Source: Burkholderiaceae bacterium
Lineage (GTDB): Bacteria > Pseudomonadota > Gammaproteobacteria > Burkholderiales > Burkholderiaceae_C
Assembly (NCBI GenBank): GCA_023260355.1
Contig: JALQVJ010000303.1
Coordinates: 1-10,004, forward strand
Reading direction: 5' to 3'
Length of the DNA: 10,004 nucleotides
Shown here: one piece after another, positions 8,959-10,004 of the stretch
Numbering within the stretch: the first letter of the stretch is position 1
Layout of the letters: each line of letters opens with the position of its first letter
Translations under genes and position numbers: made by a program
The notes under the pieces: model-generated
What the model saw: only the letters and a program-made list of their open reading frames with translations
Database searches by the model: none
What the model was told of the DNA's origin: nothing

Positions 8959-9498
8959 TCACTGACCGAGGGGCACTTGCGATTTGGGTAATGTGAGTCC
9001 ACCCCAAAACGTTTCAAAGTCTCGCAGCTTGTTCTCTCCGCGCTGAAACGTCGCGAGTTGGACCAACCATTTGCCTTGGTGGACGAAATGGAACTCGATC
9101 CGCAAGGACTGGCCTTGGCTCTGGCCCTCACCGCGCCAGCGCCACGCCTGCTGTGCATGAGGCACGTCAATGCGCTCCACAGCGCTAGGCGCTGTGACCC
9201 TGGCACTCGCGAGGCTCCCTTGAAGCCAGGCGCGCATCGCGGCCTCCCCTTGGTCGGCGCTTTGAACCGGCAACCAGGCCACGGCATACGTGGTGCCATC
9301 AAGCTCACAGCTGCGCATTTCCAGTGGCGCTGCCCCACCTGGCATCGGGACTTGGCGTTGCGCCTCATCGGGCTTGCAGGGGATCATGGCCGTGACGCCG
9401 TAGTCATAGAGGGTGATCACGCGCCAGTTTTCGGAGGGGCTGCAGCCCACAAGCCATGTGAGCAATCCCATGAAGAACCAATGGCGCACGTGTTTCAT
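8959..9498 (-). CDS. Predicted lipoprotein of unknown function
   Basis: A protein of 179 residues that I do not recognise with confidence. It has a lipoprotein signal: a basic start (KHVRHW), a hydrophobic stretch and the lipobox LVGC with Cys19. Serine follows the cysteine, which by the enterobacterial sorting rule favours the outer membrane. The mature part has two more cysteines (MIPCKPDEA and MRSCELDG, about residues 41 and 64) that could form a disulfide. No enzymatic motif is visible. The ATG at 9498 is preferred because GAG lies eight bases upstream; an ATG at 9504 is also in frame but too close to it. It precedes the PTS operon on the same strand by 36 bases, so it may be co-transcribed. 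Confidence 0.75.
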   Translation of the reverse strand: MKHVRHWFFMGLLTWLVGCSPSENWRVITLYDYGVTAMIPCKPDEAQRQVPMPGGAAPLEMRSCELDGTTYAVAWLPVQSADQGEAAMRAWLQGSLASARVTAPSAVERIDVPHAQQAWRWRGEGQSQGQSLRIEFHFVHQGKWLVQLATFQRGENKLRDFETFWGGLTLPKSQVPLGQ

Positions 9499-9577
9499 CT
9501 GCATGTCTCGGTAGCGTCGTCAAACCCTATTATCTTGGCACACAATTTTGCACATGTTGCAGCCCCACACCTCCCCC
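9499..9577. promoter_or_regulatory. Divergent control region upstream of the lipoprotein and CoA-transferase genes
   Basis: A compact spacer between two divergent starts, so it should hold promoters in both directions. Candidate -10 boxes are TATTAT on the plus strand (9528-9533) and GATAAT on the minus strand (9529-9534), which overlap. No good -35 hexamer stands at the right distance for either. If the CoA-transferase starts at 9554 rather than 9578 the region is 24 bases shorter. Confidence 0.35.
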
Positions 9578-10004
9578 ATGCCTTCCACTTCACTTTCAGG
9601 CATTCGCGTGCTCGACCTTTCACGCGTGCTTGCCGGGCCGTGGTGCACCCAAACGCTCGCCGACCTTGGGGCCGATGTGATCAAAGTGGAGCGCCCCAAG
9701 GTGGGTGATGACACCCGGACTTGGGGGCCCCCTTTTTTGGCGAAGCCCAACGGCGAGGACTCCCAAGAGTCTGCCTACTACTTGTGCGCCAACCGGAATA
9801 AACGGTCCATGTGTTGCGACATTTCTCACCCCGATGGGCAGGCACTGATCCGTGAGTTGGCAAAAATCAGCGATATTTTTGTTGAGAATTACAAGGTTGG
9901 GGACATGGCGCGCTACGGCCTGGATTTCGAATCATTGCGCGCGATCAACCCCCGGCTGGTGTATTGCTCCGTCACAGGGTACGGCCAGACGGGGCCCTAC
10001 CATG
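9578..10004 (+). CDS. Class III CoA-transferase, CaiB/BaiF family (N-terminal part, cut by window edge)
   Basis: Start of an acyl-CoA transferase of family III, which moves coenzyme A between carboxylic acids. The 142 visible residues contain the family N terminus LSGIRVLDLSRVLAGPW, then QTLADLGADVIKVERP, the NRNKRSMCCDISHPDG segment, VENYKVGDMARYGLD and the SVTGYGQTGPY motif. The catalytic aspartate (Asp169 in formyl-CoA transferase) lies beyond the window, so activity and substrate cannot be judged. The family is usually about 400 residues. The ATG at 9578 gives the usual short lead into LSGIRVLDL. An in-frame ATG at 9554 would add eight residues. Neither has a clear ribosome binding site. 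Confidence 0.93.
   Translation, partial: MPSTSLSGIRVLDLSRVLAGPWCTQTLADLGADVIKVERPKVGDDTRTWGPPFLAKPNGEDSQESAYYLCANRNKRSMCCDISHPDGQALIRELAKISDIFVENYKVGDMARYGLDFESLRAINPRLVYCSVTGYGQTGPYH

Noticed and set aside
9058..9708. A 216-residue plus-strand frame across the lipoprotein gene and into the CoA-transferase start
   Set aside because: It conflicts with the clear CoA-transferase frame and a lipoprotein with a proper signal. Its translation shows no domain.

Overview
This window is a stretch of core housekeeping chromosome from a betaproteobacterium. The best guess is Burkholderiales, and probably the Comamonadaceae. That placement rests on the F0F1 ATP synthase gene order, the ybeD-lipB-lipA cluster, the permease-less mannose-type EIIA-HPr-EI phosphotransferase operon, and the character of the proteins (for example the extended LipB). 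It is inferred by reading, not by a database search. I see no insertion sequence, phage gene, tRNA, rRNA or CRISPR array, and no sign of a recently transferred island.

Layout. Positions 1-3479 (minus strand) hold the start of the ATP synthase operon in transcription order atpI, atpB, atpE, atpF, atpH, atpA, with atpA cut by the left edge. AtpI, a, c and b are membrane or stalk parts. Delta joins the stalk to the F1 head, and alpha is the first F1 subunit. A 170-base divergent control region (3480-3649) separates this operon from a plus-strand cluster: ybeD (DUF493), lipB, lipA and an EamA/DMT-type permease (3650-6487). LipB moves octanoate from acyl carrier protein to lipoyl domains, and LipA inserts the two sulfurs. 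Genes in this cluster overlap or nearly touch, so they are probably one transcript.

Positions 6484-8922 (minus strand) hold a three-gene phosphorelay operon: a mannose-type EIIA, HPr (ptsH) and Enzyme I (ptsI). No membrane permease (EIIB/C/D) is visible, which fits a regulatory rather than a sugar-transporting PTS. A small predicted lipoprotein of unknown function (8959-9498) lies directly upstream on the same strand. A divergent control region of about 80 bases follows, then the first part of a class III CoA-transferase gene (plus strand), cut by the right edge.

No intergenic stretch exceeds 300 bases. The observations most worth a second look are small: a 31-base pure pyrimidine tract in the atpE leader, stop codons of two convergent genes nested in one TTAA, tight coupling of a permease to lipA, and the unknown lipoprotein next to the PTS genes. 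I found no convincing undescribed multi-gene system.
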